Part shown: piece after piece, positions 24,228 to 34,957 of the stretch
Layout of the letters: each line of letters opens with the position of its first letter
Numbering within the stretch: the stretch's first letter is position 1
Assembly: GCA_963580455.1 (NCBI GenBank)
Contig: OY756962.1
Span: forward strand, 10,558,001-10,622,000
Direction: 5' to 3'
From: Euonymus europaeus
Lineage: Eukaryota > Streptophyta > Magnoliopsida > Celastrales > Celastraceae
DNA: 64,000 nt
The notes under the pieces: generated by a model
What the model saw: the letters and a program-made list of their open reading frames with translations, nothing else
Told to the model about the DNA's origin: nothing
The model's database searches: none
Made by a program: the position numbers and the translations under genes

Positions 24228-25838
24228 TGTGAAATCCCGACCCAAAAATTTAGTTTTGAGTCAAAATACGGATGATCCGTGAAGTACGGAATCATGGAAA
24301 AATAGTTTTGAGCTTGGTTCGATAAATGAGTCATAACTTTTAGTATACATGTCCATTTCGGGCCCATAATATATCAAATTTTGGTGCTGTGAACAGTAGA
24401 CCGTCCAGACACCCTACCGAGGCGTCTGGACGGTTAAGCCTACGAAGTAGGCAGAGAATGGAGAAAGAGGTAAGCGTCCGAACGGCCATTTAAGGCGTCC
24501 GGACGGCAGTCGGGAAATCAGTTTTTAAGCTTAGTTTTAGACAATTCCTACATATATTTCTTGGAGAAGCCCATTTAGAGAGAGAAAGAGAGAGAGAAGA
24601 AGAGAGAGAATGAGGTTTTGGCAAGAGATTGACTTGGAGATTGTGGATTGATGATCCTTGAAGCCAAACAAGGAAGATTCAAGCTTGGGTTTGGAGATTG
24701 GTAAGTTTTCCATAGTTTTTGGAATTCTAAGTTTTTGTTAGATTCGTTTGATTCTTAGGGAGATGAGCTCTATTCTTTAGATATGTTGATTATAGGTTGA
24801 TTTTGGATGTTTATGTAGATTGGTTTGTGTTTTGGAGTTGAGTTGAGCTTGGAGTGAGTTTGGAGGATTTTGGAAGGAATTTCTAGAGAGAGAAGTAAGT
24901 GAATTTCGAATTTATTGATTTAATTGATGTTTATATGAGTTGTGGTTGATATATTGATGCGTGTGACGGTTCAGTTTCACCACATTGTAGGTTTGGGCAA
25001 ACCGAAACCCTAGGAACAGAATTTGGGGATTTATGGTAAATTGCTCGACACGAGGTAGGGGATTTTCAACCTTTCTATCTAACATTCTTTATTGTTGCCT
25101 AAATAGTGTTTCTATTCTTCATTGGTCGCCGTTTTTTGTGTTTCCGCCTTAATTGCTTCTAAGGGGAAACGAGCCTTGTGTGGATTATTGTTTGATGTTG
25201 AATGTTGCATGACCCGATTTTGTGTTCCGTCATTTACGGACACATTGTGATTTTCCGTTCATGCATCATGGTAGTTATGTAAGATATATAGGATATTCAT
25301 ATATACTTATCTATTCGGTATGACATGTCATGATGCATTAGAGATGCATGGGGGACTCGGGAACCTTTAGGTTACTTGAAAGCCACATGGGAGGATGGCA
25401 AGGTGAAGGTTGTTATCACCAAGTCATGTGAACCCCATGTGGGATAACACACTAGAGGTAGGGTCGAGAGTGACTTTGCCTTGTGGGGTGCGGGTGTGAT
25501 GGGTTCATGCAACCGGATGATCCTAGGAGTGGTTGGTAGTGGTGAGCTTGCTCCCGTGCAATATTACATTGAGTTCTAATGATATTGTGGTTGTTATGCT
25601 CCGAAAGGGTTAATCCGGATAAATGTTGATGTGAATTTGTTGAGTATACGTTCATGTGGTAGGTACATATTGATGCATTACTTCCTTTTGGATCTGCCTA
25701 TATCAATGTTTACTTCTTTACCCTACTGAGCTTCTAGCTCACTCATTTACTTTCTTCCTTCCACAAGAGATACTGGTACGGGTACCGGTGATGCGGATCG
25801 GTGAGTGGGACGTGACATGCATGGCCCTGGATAGGATG
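24228..25838 (+). repeat. element B LTR, CGTCCGGACGG-palindrome subtype, 3' truncated
   Basis: Starts TGTGAAATCCCGACCC after a PPT. Near 24400-24510 it carries several CGTCCGGACGG-like palindromes. It lacks about 200 bases present at 23475-23625 of the first LTR fragment. It is cut at about 25835 after CCTGGATAGG by the start of the next LTR. Confidence 0.8.
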
Positions 25839-28421
25839 TGTGAAACCCCGACCCAAAAGTTTTGGTGAATTTGGAAATTTTTATGTTGAACAAGGAGGAA
25901 AAAACTGGACTAGGCGCACCAGGGGGCGCCTAGGCGCTGCGTCTAGTCTAGAGTGAGGCAGGTAGGAGATGAGGACCAGAGGATCTGGAGCGCCTAGGCG
26001 CCCCGAGCAGCACGCCTAGGCGTGTGCAAGGGTGCGTCCAGTGGCGCCTAATCCAGCAGATACATGAATGGAGGAAGTGAAAAAGGGGAAGCACTGGACT
26101 GGGCGCACCTCAGAGCGCCTAGGCGCTGCGCCCAGTCCAGCAGGTGAGCGGACCGAAGTAGGCGCACCCCGCCTGGGCGTGACAAATCATGCATGCCCAG
26201 GATGCCGCCCGGAGCAGCGCCTGTTAAAATTTTTGTTTAAGGTCAGGGCGCCCTGAGTAGCGCCTAGGCGCGACCCGCGTTTTTCAAAAGGCTCCAGCGA
26301 GCCATTTTAGACAGATTCCTGGGTTGTTTCAGTTCTAGAGAGAGAGGGAGAGATGATTCTAGAGAGAGAAGTGCATTTGAAGTGATTATTGGAGATTGAA
26401 TCTTGGTTTTGGAGATTTAGAGAGGATTCAAGGAAGATTCAAGCCTTGGAGGTAAGTTTCTTTATTTTTCCATTTCTAGGGTTTTGAATAGATTTTGTTA
26501 GTTTCGTTTAGAGTTGATTTCTATGGTTTAGATATGTTAATCCTAGGTTGATTTTGGATGTATATGTAGATTGGTTTGTGATTTGGAGTAGAGTTGAGCT
26601 TGGGTTGAGATTGGAGGATTCTGGAGGAATTTCTAGAGAGAGTAAGTAAGTGTTTAAAATTTTGTTGATTAAATTGTGATTGATATGATAATATGGGATT
26701 TTTGGATTAATTATATGAGTTCAATTTGATGTGAATCGGTAGGTTGGGAAAACCAAGGGTTAAAACCCTAAATTTGAGAAATTGTGTGTTGGCTCGGAAC
26801 GAGGTAGGGGATTTCCAACCTTTCTATCTAACATTCGTTATTGTTGTCTAAATAGCGCTTCTATTCTTCATTGGTCGCCGTTATTTGTGTTTCTGACTTA
26901 ATTGCTTCTAAGGGGAAACGAGCCTTGTATGGATTACGGTTGATGTGAATATTGCATGACCCGATTTAGTGTTCCGTCATTTACGGACACGTTGTGATCT
27001 TCCGTGCATGCATCATGATAGTTATGTATGATATTTAGGATATTCATATATACTTACCTATTCGGCATGCCATGTCATAATGCATTAGAGATGCATGGGG
27101 GACTCGGGTATGGACTCGGGAACCTTTAGGTTACTTGAAAGCCACATGGGAGGATGGCAAGGTGAAGGTTGTTATCACCAAGTCACGTGAACCCCATGTG
27201 GGATAACGCACTAGGGGCGGGGTCTAGAGCGACTTGCCTTGTGGGGTGCGGGCGTGATAGGTTCACGTAACCGGATGATCCTAGGAGTGGTTGGTTGTGG
27301 TGAGCTTGCTCCCGTGCAATATTTCATTGAGTTGCAATGATGTTGTGGTTGTTGTGCTCCGAAAGGTTATCCGGATAAATGTTGATGTGAATTTGTTGAG
27401 TATACGTTCATGTGGTAGGTACATATTGTTGCATTACTTCCTTTTGGTTCTGCCTATAACTATGTTTATTCCTTACCCTACTGAGCTTCTAGCTCACTCC
27501 TTTACCTTCTTCCTTCCACAGGAGATACTGGTACGGGTACCGGTGGTGCGGATCGGTGAGCGGGACGTGACATGGATGGCCCTGGATAGGTTGGGGTACT
27601 AGAGATATACTCTATGCTTGTGGGTGTATGTAGTATACCTATGTTGAGAGATTATAACCATTTGGCACGGTTGTGCATCATATGGATGTGGAGGTTGAAT
27701 TATGGTTATATTTGATGATATAATCTGTGTGTGGATTTATATTTGATGCCATCAGTTCGTGCATGCTGGTAGTGGATGGCCTAAGGCCTAGGGTCAGGAT
27801 TGCATGTGGTTGAGGCCCGAGGCCTATGTTTGCTAGGTTGCTAGTGTGATGTGTTGTTGTTGCGTTTCTGATGCAAGTGGGCACTCTCCGATATACCGGG
27901 AGGTGTCGCCGGATTTCCGGTTGATCCCGGATGTTCACACTAGTGACCTAGGAAGGGTGTGGAGAGAGCACCCAGTCGCGTCTCCGGAAACGGGGCTTGA
28001 CAGAATGGGGTGCTAGAGATATACTCTATGCATGTGGGTGTATGTAGTATATCTATGTTGAGAGAATATAACCATTTGGCACGGTTGTGCTTGCATGTGG
28101 ATGTGGATGTTGAATTATGGTTATATTTGATTACATAAAAATCTGTGTGTGGATTTATATCTGATGCCATCAATTTGTGCATGCTGGTAGTGGATGGCCT
28201 GAGGCCTAGGGTCAGGATTGCATGTGGTTGAGGCCCGAGGCCTATGTTTGCTAGATTGCTAGTGTGATGTTGTTGTTGCTGCATTTCTGATGCAGGTGGG
28301 CACTCTCCGATATACGGGGAGGTGCCGCCGGATTTCTGGTTGATCCCAGATGTTCACACTAGTGACCTGGGAAGGGTGCGGAGAGAGCACCCAGTCGCGT
28401 CTCCGGAAACGGGGCGTGACA
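25839..28421 (+). repeat. element B LTR, GCGCCTAGGCGC-palindrome subtype, with internal tandem duplication
   Basis: Starts TGTGAAACCCCGACCC and ends GGGGCGTGACA next to a PBS. Positions 25915-26275 hold many GCGCCTAGGCGC-type palindromes where the neighbouring LTR has CGTCCGGACGG-type ones. The last about 415 bases occur twice in tandem (27592-28002 and 28005-28421), and the first copy also ends with the LTR terminus TTGACA. Confidence 0.82.
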
Positions 28422-28424
28422 TTT

Positions 28425-28436
28425 TAGTATCAGAGC
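28425..28436 (+). other. primer-binding site of element B fragment
   Basis: TAGTATCAGAGC, one mismatch to the initiator tRNA-Met PBS; it follows the LTR end by three bases. Confidence 0.75.
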
Positions 28437-28596
28437 GAGGTTTACGTCTCTTTATAGGATCTGGGTTGTTGGGTCCTAGTTGTAGAGTAGTACATTCCAG
28501 GCCATGTCACGACTGCTGCTGATCCGGTATGTTTTCCTTTCCCCTTAAATCCTCGTTTGAGTAGTGTATTAAATAGTATTATCTATTGCCATGCAG

Positions 28597-29122
28597 ATGA
28601 ATACTCGTAGGACTATGTGATCTGATAGTACAACTGAGGTACCTCGTGGCGGAGGCCAAGGAGGGATAGGTAGAGGCCAAGGTAGAGGCGGTGGTAGAAG
28701 TGCGGGGCGAGTGGCTAGACGCACACCGAGTACTGAGGGTTCAGTTCCGAGAGTGGACCCAGATGTGAGAGATGAGAAGATAGTTCGGGAGGGACTACCG
28801 ACTGATGATGTAGTACAGCAGGCACCAACTGTGGTGCAGGTTGCTCCTGTTACTATAGGGGGCAACCGGTGACGATGGAGGGTCTTGCTAGCTTCATGAT
28901 GAGTATGGTGCAGACACAGACGCAGACCATAGCACAGGCTGTTGCACAAGCGATGGGTGCAACTGGCATCCATACAGAGGGAGTTGTACTAGAGGCTACA
29001 ACTGAGGTAGCAGCAGTACCTAGAGCTGGTAGAGGGATGTATGAGGTGGACCAATTGAGGAGGACTACTCCTCCAACCTTTTCTGGAGATGGAACGGGTG
29101 TGGGGGCGGAGGAGTGGTTCAA
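28597..29122 (+). pseudogene. element B gag N-terminus, truncated
   Basis: ATG at 28597 gives MNTRRTM, then an in-frame TGA; it continues as a Gly/Arg-rich leader (PRGGGQGGIGRGQGRGGG). A frameshift near 28870 leads to MEGLASFMMSMVQTQTQTIA and GTGVGAEEWFN, matching the gag of the 35035-42971 element. At about 29120 it fuses to host intron, making a chimeric end AEK-stop. Confidence 0.8.
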
Positions 29123-30331
29123 TGCTGAAAAGTAACTAACAAGCGATATTATTTATCCAAAAAAGGGTTCTCTTGAGGCCAAAATGTGTTGGTGAATTCA
29201 TGGTGGCACCGTCAACCCCCATGGTTTCAAACACAGTGACCACCATCGCCATGAAAGGGTTTTTCATAAACATTTCATTTTGTTGACATCAGTAGGGAGG
29301 TCAAAAGCTCTTGCATGGCACCAAAATGGGCCTTTCAGAGCTCCGGGGAAGTCCCTTGTACACAGCCTCAAAGCAGCCACGCTATTTGTGTGCTTCCTTT
29401 GCTTGAACTTTTAGTGAATCCCATTTAGGACTGCCTTGATTAAGTGCACTAGCTGTGTTGAAGTCTATTACTAGTAGGTTAAGAGGGTTTCACATCCCAT
29501 TTTTTATGTTCAACACAAAATCAGAGGAAACTAGGATATCTTGTGTTTAAGTTTATTTTGCTTATGGCCATGTGGGATTCTTGGAGATTTATAAATGCTT
29601 ACTTTGTGACATGAATTAACTGAGATTTGAGTGGTTGGTTTGTTTAGAATTTTGTTTGAATAAACAAAACACTTCCAATTTTTCTTTTTGATTGATATTG
29701 AATGTGTGGCAGGTGAAGTTCTTATCGAAAGCATGACAACCCTAGACCCCACAAATCAAGACAAATCCTAAACCCTAACTCTAAATCTAGTAAAAAAAAT
29801 CCCTCAATGTGCAAATGACAACATATCACCCACCATTCAAAATATGCCAACTGGAATCTATGATGTTCAATACAGCACAAAATGTTTGCCATCACAACTC
29901 ATTATACTTGAAGGGGATTTATCCAAGTCATTTTTTAGTATGAGGGTTCATTATAACATACAGATCGTCATTTAAAAAAGCTCAGGTGATTTCCACCAAA
30001 GAAAAGGGGAGACTCAAATGATTTTCAAAGTCAGGACAAAATAAACGTCCACCATCAGCAAACACTATACAACTTATACCAAAATCAGCCCAAATATCAA
30101 CACTGTAGCAGCGTATACCATCCACGCTTTCCTCAAATTTAAATATCTGTAAAAGATCAACCTGATAATGGCTTAACTTTATTTGCCCCATTTTTATATT
30201 TCTTCCCCATAAGCCATTAAAATAGTATGTTCAAACTTCAAAGTATAAAACTAAAATTCTTGAAGCACCGAATGAGGAAAAAGTCTTACTTTCACCACAA
30301 TGAACATTAGGAAGCCAGATTAAAATTTTAC
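29123..30331 (-). other. CSTF64 copy 1 intron 3, host part
   Basis: Aligns by eye with 50272-51418 of copy 2. No exon or element ends were found in it; it is AT-rich intron. Confidence 0.7.
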
Positions 30332-30506
30332 CTGCTCCCGGTTCTTGTCAGCACCTTTATCATTTTCTGCAAAATCAACACGTAATTGTCTCCCATTGAT
30401 CTCATAACCTTGAGGATTACGACGTGCACTTAGAGTTGTCTCTTCATCTTTATATTCGCAGAACCCATAGCCTTTTGGTCTCCCAGTTTCTCTATCTGTA
30501 ACTAAT
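30332..30506 (-). CDS. CSTF64: CSTF64 copy 1, exon 3 (RNP1)
   Basis: 175 bases between ATTTCAG and GTAAAA. It reads [20 protein letters not shown] and ends [12 protein letters not shown], in phase. KGYGFCEY is RNP1, with the aromatic residues that stack on RNA. With exons 1-2 it completes a roughly 85-residue RRM. No damage is visible. This exon is absent from copy 2, and an inverted piece of it lies at 32740-32786. Confidence 0.88.
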
Positions 30507-31517
30507 CTGAAATATTGGGAAAACGCATTTGAAGCAAACGATTAGTCTTATGAAAAGTATGAACCTCAGAAATACCATACGGATTGCCAAACTGAATGCA
30601 AAACATAGACAGCAGAATAACTAAGAACTATTAGAAGCGTACACCGTAATATAGACTACACAACCACTGACTCCCCAGCATTCAATTAAGAGAGAATTCG
30701 CCAAAGTTTGGTAAATATCATAGCTACATAGTCAGTTCCTGCATCTAAAAGTTGTATAGTGTGAGCTGTTCATGCTACTTATCCAAATTATAGCCCATTG
30801 CCTTATCTGACAGTGGACAACTTAATGCCCAATTGCACATGCACCACTGCCAATCTACAGTAGGGACTCTAACGATTTGATTAGACAAAGAACATGGTCA
30901 ACAAAAAAAACTCACAATTGTCTACTTTTCGATGACAACACATCAATTCTATATCTTTTTTTTCAAACATGCAAACTGCTATATTTTACAAGTATGAGGA
31001 ACATATAAATATGGTTTAATCATGGCCATGGTGCACATCAACTTTCAGGGAGCAATCCCCTTCTAGGGGAATGTGAGCTAATAAAGGGCTGAGACCTTTA
31101 AGAATCTCCACTTTATAATGAGGTAACATGGGATTTCACTAAGTCAACTAGTAAGAAATATGGAATCAGACCTCTTGTACTTACTTCAATAAAAGAACCA
31201 TAAGCCTCCACAATAGTAGAATTTTTTTTCTTAATCTCAATCCAGCAATAAACAAGTACAAATTAACTGAATACTTGGGTCAGAAAATCCCAAAGCAAGT
31301 TTACCATATCCATAAATCACAAAACTTTGATGGTTTTTCTTTAGACCTAGAATATTATTTATTGAAAATTACTAGCATCACATCACAAGATCAATACTTT
31401 ATAAATTTCTCCACAGTCTGTCAACCAACAAACCTAACCATGAAGTTGCAATCGCAATCTGAGACATCTAGTTCTAGGATTTTGTAACAGAAATAATCTT
31501 GTTATTCAAGTACTGAC

Positions 31518-31596
31518 CTGAATGATACAACGGGCCCAACCTCCCTGCAGATTTCAATGAGCTGCTCCTCAGTTACATCATACGGAATATTACCAA
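31518..31596 (-). CDS. CSTF64: CSTF64 copy 1, exon 2
   Basis: 79 bases between GGTATAG and GTCAGT. It reads [17 protein letters not shown] and ends GPVVSFR across the junction, giving RNP2 (VFVGNI over exons 1-2) and the first RRM helix. No damage is visible. Confidence 0.88.
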
Positions 31597-31760
31597 CTAT
31601 ACCAGTCACAGATAGAACAACAAACAGAAATAGAAATCAAAAAATAATCCATTATCTTTCACGCTTCCCAAAAAAAGAGGGGGGTAAACATCAAGAAACC
31701 GTAGCGAGGGTTAAATTCACCATCGCAACATTCCAAATAGTTTGAGCTTTGAGAGATTAC

Positions 31761-31791
31761 CAAAAACACAGCGGTGTTGAGACGTGGCCAT
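31761..31791 (-). CDS. CSTF64: CSTF64 copy 1, exon 1
   Basis: ATG at 31791-31789 opens MATSQHRCVF, with one extra base (G) before the donor GTAATC. VF begins the RNP2 strand of the RRM. The exon is followed by a good acceptor 164 bases on, and the phase matches exon 2. Upstream sequence to about 31900 is a plausible 5' UTR. Confidence 0.85.
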
Positions 31792-32739
31792 GAATCAACA
31801 AAAGAAGGTGAAGCTCATCCTCTTCCTTCTCCAAGCACTTCTTGCTTGCTTGCTCTCCTTCTGCTACAGAAACAGCGCTGTTTTAGATAACAAACGTTGA
31901 TATCTCTGTCTATAAACAAAGATGTAGAATTTGTTCCAGTAATTCCAGTTTGTATTCTTGGATTTATAGCCTGCTCGATTTTCTTAGAAAACATGCATAA
32001 GAATGCAAGAAAAGCTTACAGTCAATTGACATGAAGGTACATCTACAAAGTACAAACCTAGTTACAGTACATGGTGTTGGTGTTGGATTATCCACATGGG
32101 CTGGACTGTCAAATACTTTTATATGGGCTTTCCTAAGTGGCCTAAGTAATAAAAACTTGATGATCATGAAACAAAAGGCCCAAAAGGGTGAAGATGGAGC
32201 CGGGTTGGCCCCAACTTGGAGATATTTAAGAGGGCTCTAGACTTCTAGGGACTGCTGTGGGCGAAAACACAGCAGTCTTGTTGTGGTTAATTTCACTGGT
32301 GAGAATTGGACAACCAGACAACATCAAAGGACTAGGGTTTCAATATATAAACACTCTCTCTTATGTGCACAGTATTTTCCTGCAATCTCTCATCCATAGT
32401 GCAATGTTCTATATCATCCCAATATGTCATCGTAACTTATAAATCATATGCAACATGATCAGATAATTCAAAAATTTTAAACCTATCTTGTTTTATTTGC
32501 CTTTTTTATATCATCCCAAAATGTGGAACAACTGACATTCATTTTTATTTTCAATATCTTGCCACAATAAATCATCCACATATTAATGTGGTATGTGAAG
32601 CTAGGATGCCACAACAAACTTTGAATTCTCCACTTTATGGTCCCTCTCATGGCTCTCTCTTCAAAATGGTCCATAGATCTTATATCTATCGAGCAAAAAA
32701 GACGTCTATTTATTTTGCTTTGTGTCTGTCTGTCCTCTT
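31792..32739. other. 5' flank of CSTF64 copy 1
   Basis: 31792-31900, read on the minus strand, is a CT/AG-mixed 5' UTR-like stretch upstream of the ATG. From about 32080 the plus strand reads TGTTGGATTATCCACATGGG, which resembles the start of a small LTR, but no matching end was found. No other gene. Confidence 0.4.
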
Positions 32740-32820
32740 TTGATTTTGCAAAAAATGATAAAGGTGCTGACAAGATCCAGGAGCAGGTAAAATTTTAATC
32801 TGGCTTCCCAATGTTCACTG
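32740..32820 (+). pseudogene. CSTF64: inverted fragment of CSTF64 exon 3 and its donor
   Basis: Reads, on the plus strand, TTTTGCAAAAAATGATAAAG and on to GAGCAG|GTAAAATTTTAATCTGG, matching the end of exon 3 (30332-30380) and the start of intron 3, with a few substitutions. It lies in the orientation opposite to all three gene copies. Confidence 0.85.
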
Positions 32821-33135
32821 CAAGACTAACTTTTTATTTGATATGGTGTGACATAGATTGATTGAGCAAGTATTACTATGCTATTGCAGCTTTTGTATTT
32901 TCGTAGTGAGGTATCAATGACATGGTTCCCTTTCTTGCTTGTCTTACTTATTATGTTGTTTATGTTGGAGGTTGGAGCTTGTGAATTCTTTATGCATATT
33001 TTGGTTTTTGTTCGCAATACTAAAAATTATCTCCAAGACATGAATATGAGGCTTTTGGTTCTGGTTGGTTGGAATGATGAATAAGGATATTTCTTTCAAT
33101 ATTCACTTATTTTGTTGATGGGCTATGAAAGAAAT
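32811..33135 (+). repeat. inverted repeat partner of 59284-59605
   Basis: Runs from ATGTTCACTGCAAGACTAAC to GGGCTATGAAAGAAAT. The reverse complement appears at 59284-59605 with scattered differences. A 68-codon frame (32878-33084) with a hydrophobic stretch is retained in both; it is probably intron sequence. Confidence 0.85.
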
Positions 33136-33751
33136 TTAATAATGTATTGAGAAATAATGTATAAAGATCTTCGAGCCACATTCTTGAGCAATCCAAATGT
33201 AATAATCTATCAAGTAGCAAGATGCAGAAAGTTTCATACATACTAAAAAAAAGGAATTGCAGCACTCAAAATTACTACAGTGATTGATAAGTTAATTTGT
33301 AAATTTTCACCTGACCTATTGATTCGGTTTCGTGCATTAGGTGAAACCGAAGGCAGATTGTATTAAGGGAAATCGACTTCTCGCTTTTGGTCGGTTTTTA
33401 AAATAAAATAAAATCAAACAACAAGAACAAACTAGTACTGTATCACATGATCGAAGAAGCTTTTGGTTTAGGTTTTTATAAAGTGCTCTTTTTACAGAAC
33501 AATTTTAAGTCTTATGCAGTCAGTTTCAATGTTTCACAAAGTTCCCTTTTCCGCTATGTAGTAACAAATTAAAATAAAATCGAACGACATTATGAAAAGA
33601 ATAACGAACTGATGAAGACGAACAAAAATAGCAGAGTCAATTTTCTTACCTGAGAAGACGACGCTGGTACTCGGTATATCGCGACAAGATGTAACTAGAT
33701 GACTAGAGTTAATCGAATCAAGTTGAAAGCCATAGAGAAGTATAAGATATC
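33136..33751. other. no gene recognised
   Basis: AT-rich unique-looking sequence between the inverted repeat and the TRIM array. No exon, TIR or LTR end identified. Confidence 0.4.
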
Positions 33752-33935
33752 TGTTATACACTCGTGTCCCACATCGGTAGATTAGGGGAAGGAAGCAGTG
33801 ATTATTAGTGCTAGCCTTGCCTCTACCAACCAGCCAAGGTTTTATGGGCTCTTATCCGATAGGCCTTGGTTACAGCCAGCCTGCAAAGATATTGGTTGGG
33901 CTTTGGTTGGCAAGGGGTGGCCTGGTTGTGTTACA
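33752..33935 (+). repeat. TRIM LTR A (type 1)
   Basis: 184 bases, with GGAAGCAGTG and GGGCTCTTATCCGATAGG, the type-1 markers. Confidence 0.8.
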
Positions 33936-34076
33936 AATGGTATCAGAGCAAAACCTGACACCCGTCGATGTGGGCGCACTTTGGCTAATGGCCCCGTACG
34001 CAGCTCGGTGGCTACCGGTGTGTGCGTCCCACGGGGATAGCTACCGACATGGGCGCCAGTTACGAAAGCGAGGTGG

Positions 34077-34270
34077 TGTTATACACCCGTCCCACATCGA
34101 AGGATTAGGGGAAATTTATGTGCTTATTAGTGCGAACTACCCTCAACCTACCAGCCAAGGTTTTCCGGTATGGGCTGGGAGGCCTTGGTTACAGTTGGGC
34201 TTCGTGCGTATGGACGTGCGGGGCTGTCGGTTGGGCTTTGGTTGGCAAGGGGTGGGTAAGGTTCGTTACA
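34077..34270 (+). repeat. TRIM LTR B (type 2)
   Basis: 194 bases, with TTAGTGCGAACTACCCTCAA and GCTTCGTGCGTATGG, the type-2 markers. Confidence 0.8.
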
Positions 34271-34433
34271 AATTGGTATCGGAGCCAACCCTACTCTGCT
34301 GGTGTGAGAGCCCGTTACGTAGCTGGTGGCAACCAGTGTCAGGAAACGCCGATATGGCAGTGTTCGCCCGGGGCAAGTAATGGCTCGTACACAACCTGTG
34401 CCGGCGTGGGCGCCGGTTGCTGAAGCGTGGTGG

Positions 34434-34616
34434 TGTTATACACCTACGTCCCACATCGGTAGATTAGCGGAAGGAAGCAGTGCTTATTAGTGCTAGCCTT
34501 GCCTCTACCTACCAGCCAAGGTTTTATGGGCTCTCATCCCATAGGCCTTGGTTACAGCCGGCCTGTAAATGTGTTGGTTGGGCTTTGGTTGGCAAGGGGT
34601 GGCCTGGTTGTGTTAC
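34434..34616 (+). repeat. TRIM LTR C (type 1)
   Basis: 183 bases, nearly the same as LTR A. Confidence 0.8.
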
Positions 34617-34758
34617 AAATGGTATCATAGCAGAACCCAACACCCGCCGATGTGGGCGCACTTTGGCAAATGGGCCCGTGCACAGCTCAGTGGCTACAAG
34701 CGTGTGCATCCCACGGGGATGGCTGCTGGAGTGGGTGCCGGTTGCGAAAGTGTGGTGG

Positions 34759-34957
34759 TGTTATACACCAATCCCACATCGGAAGATTAGGGGGATTTTG
34801 AAGTGCTTATTAGTGCGAACTCCCCTCAACCTAGCAGCCAAGGTTTTCCAATATGGGCTGGGAGGCCTTGGTTACAGTTGGGCTTCGTGCGTATGGGCGT
34901 GCGAGGCTGCCAGTTGGGCTTTGGTTGGCAAGGGGTGGGTAAGGTAGGTTCGTTACA
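34759..34957 (+). repeat. TRIM LTR D (type 2)
   Basis: 199 bases, close to LTR B and to 12026-12220. The following internal piece (34958-35034) is split from its continuation at 42972 by element B. Confidence 0.8.

Larger units (their letters stand above)
23338..29122 (+). mobile_element. Chromovirus gypsy element B fragments (rearranged) in CSTF64 intron 3
   Basis: Order: LTR start (23338-23667), integrase end with chromodomain-like tail (23668-24227), LTR (24228-25838, cut), second LTR of another subtype (25839-28421), PBS, gag start, break at about 29122. It looks like two element copies joined through their LTRs. Flanking host matches copy 2 at 50173 and 50272, so about 100 host bases are missing and no target duplication can be seen. 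Same family as the element at 35035-42971, opposite strand. Confidence 0.85.
12289..31791 (-). pseudogene. CSTF64: CSTF64-like gene, copy 1 (disrupted)
   Basis: CstF64 is the RNA-binding subunit of the nuclear cleavage stimulation factor: its RRM contacts U/GU-rich sequence downstream of poly(A) sites, its hinge binds CstF77/symplekin, and its C-terminal helices bind Pcf11-type proteins (family knowledge). Exons seen, 5' to 3' on the minus strand: 1 (31761-31791), 2 (31518-31596), 3 (30332-30506), 4 (23041-23074), 5 (22715-22954), 6 (22536-22612), 8 partial (14852-15062), 9 (14219-14569), 10 (13027-13159). Exon 7 and the first half of exon 8 are gone, lost with the chromovirus at 15063-21146. 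Exon 5 has a 2-bp deletion and a TGA, exon 6 a 1-bp deletion, exon 10 a 1-bp insertion. Exons 1-3 are clean. Intron 3 is enlarged by a second chromovirus. A full-length product is impossible; a short RRM-only transcript is conceivable. Confidence 0.88.

Noticed and set aside
25915..26275. Repeated GCGCCTAGGCGC motifs considered as a CRISPR-like or satellite array
   Set aside because: Spacing and flanking sequence are irregular, the units are palindromes of 10-12 bases, and they sit inside an LTR of a plant element.
32083..32430. Possible small copia or TRIM LTR starting TGTTGGATTATCCACATGGG
   Set aside because: No matching CA end, PBS, partner LTR or target duplication could be found.
33938..34285. 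GGTATCAGAGC-type strings considered as tRNA gene pieces
   Set aside because: Only 12 bases match initiator tRNA-Met; there is no cloverleaf. They are primer-binding sites directly inside LTR ends.
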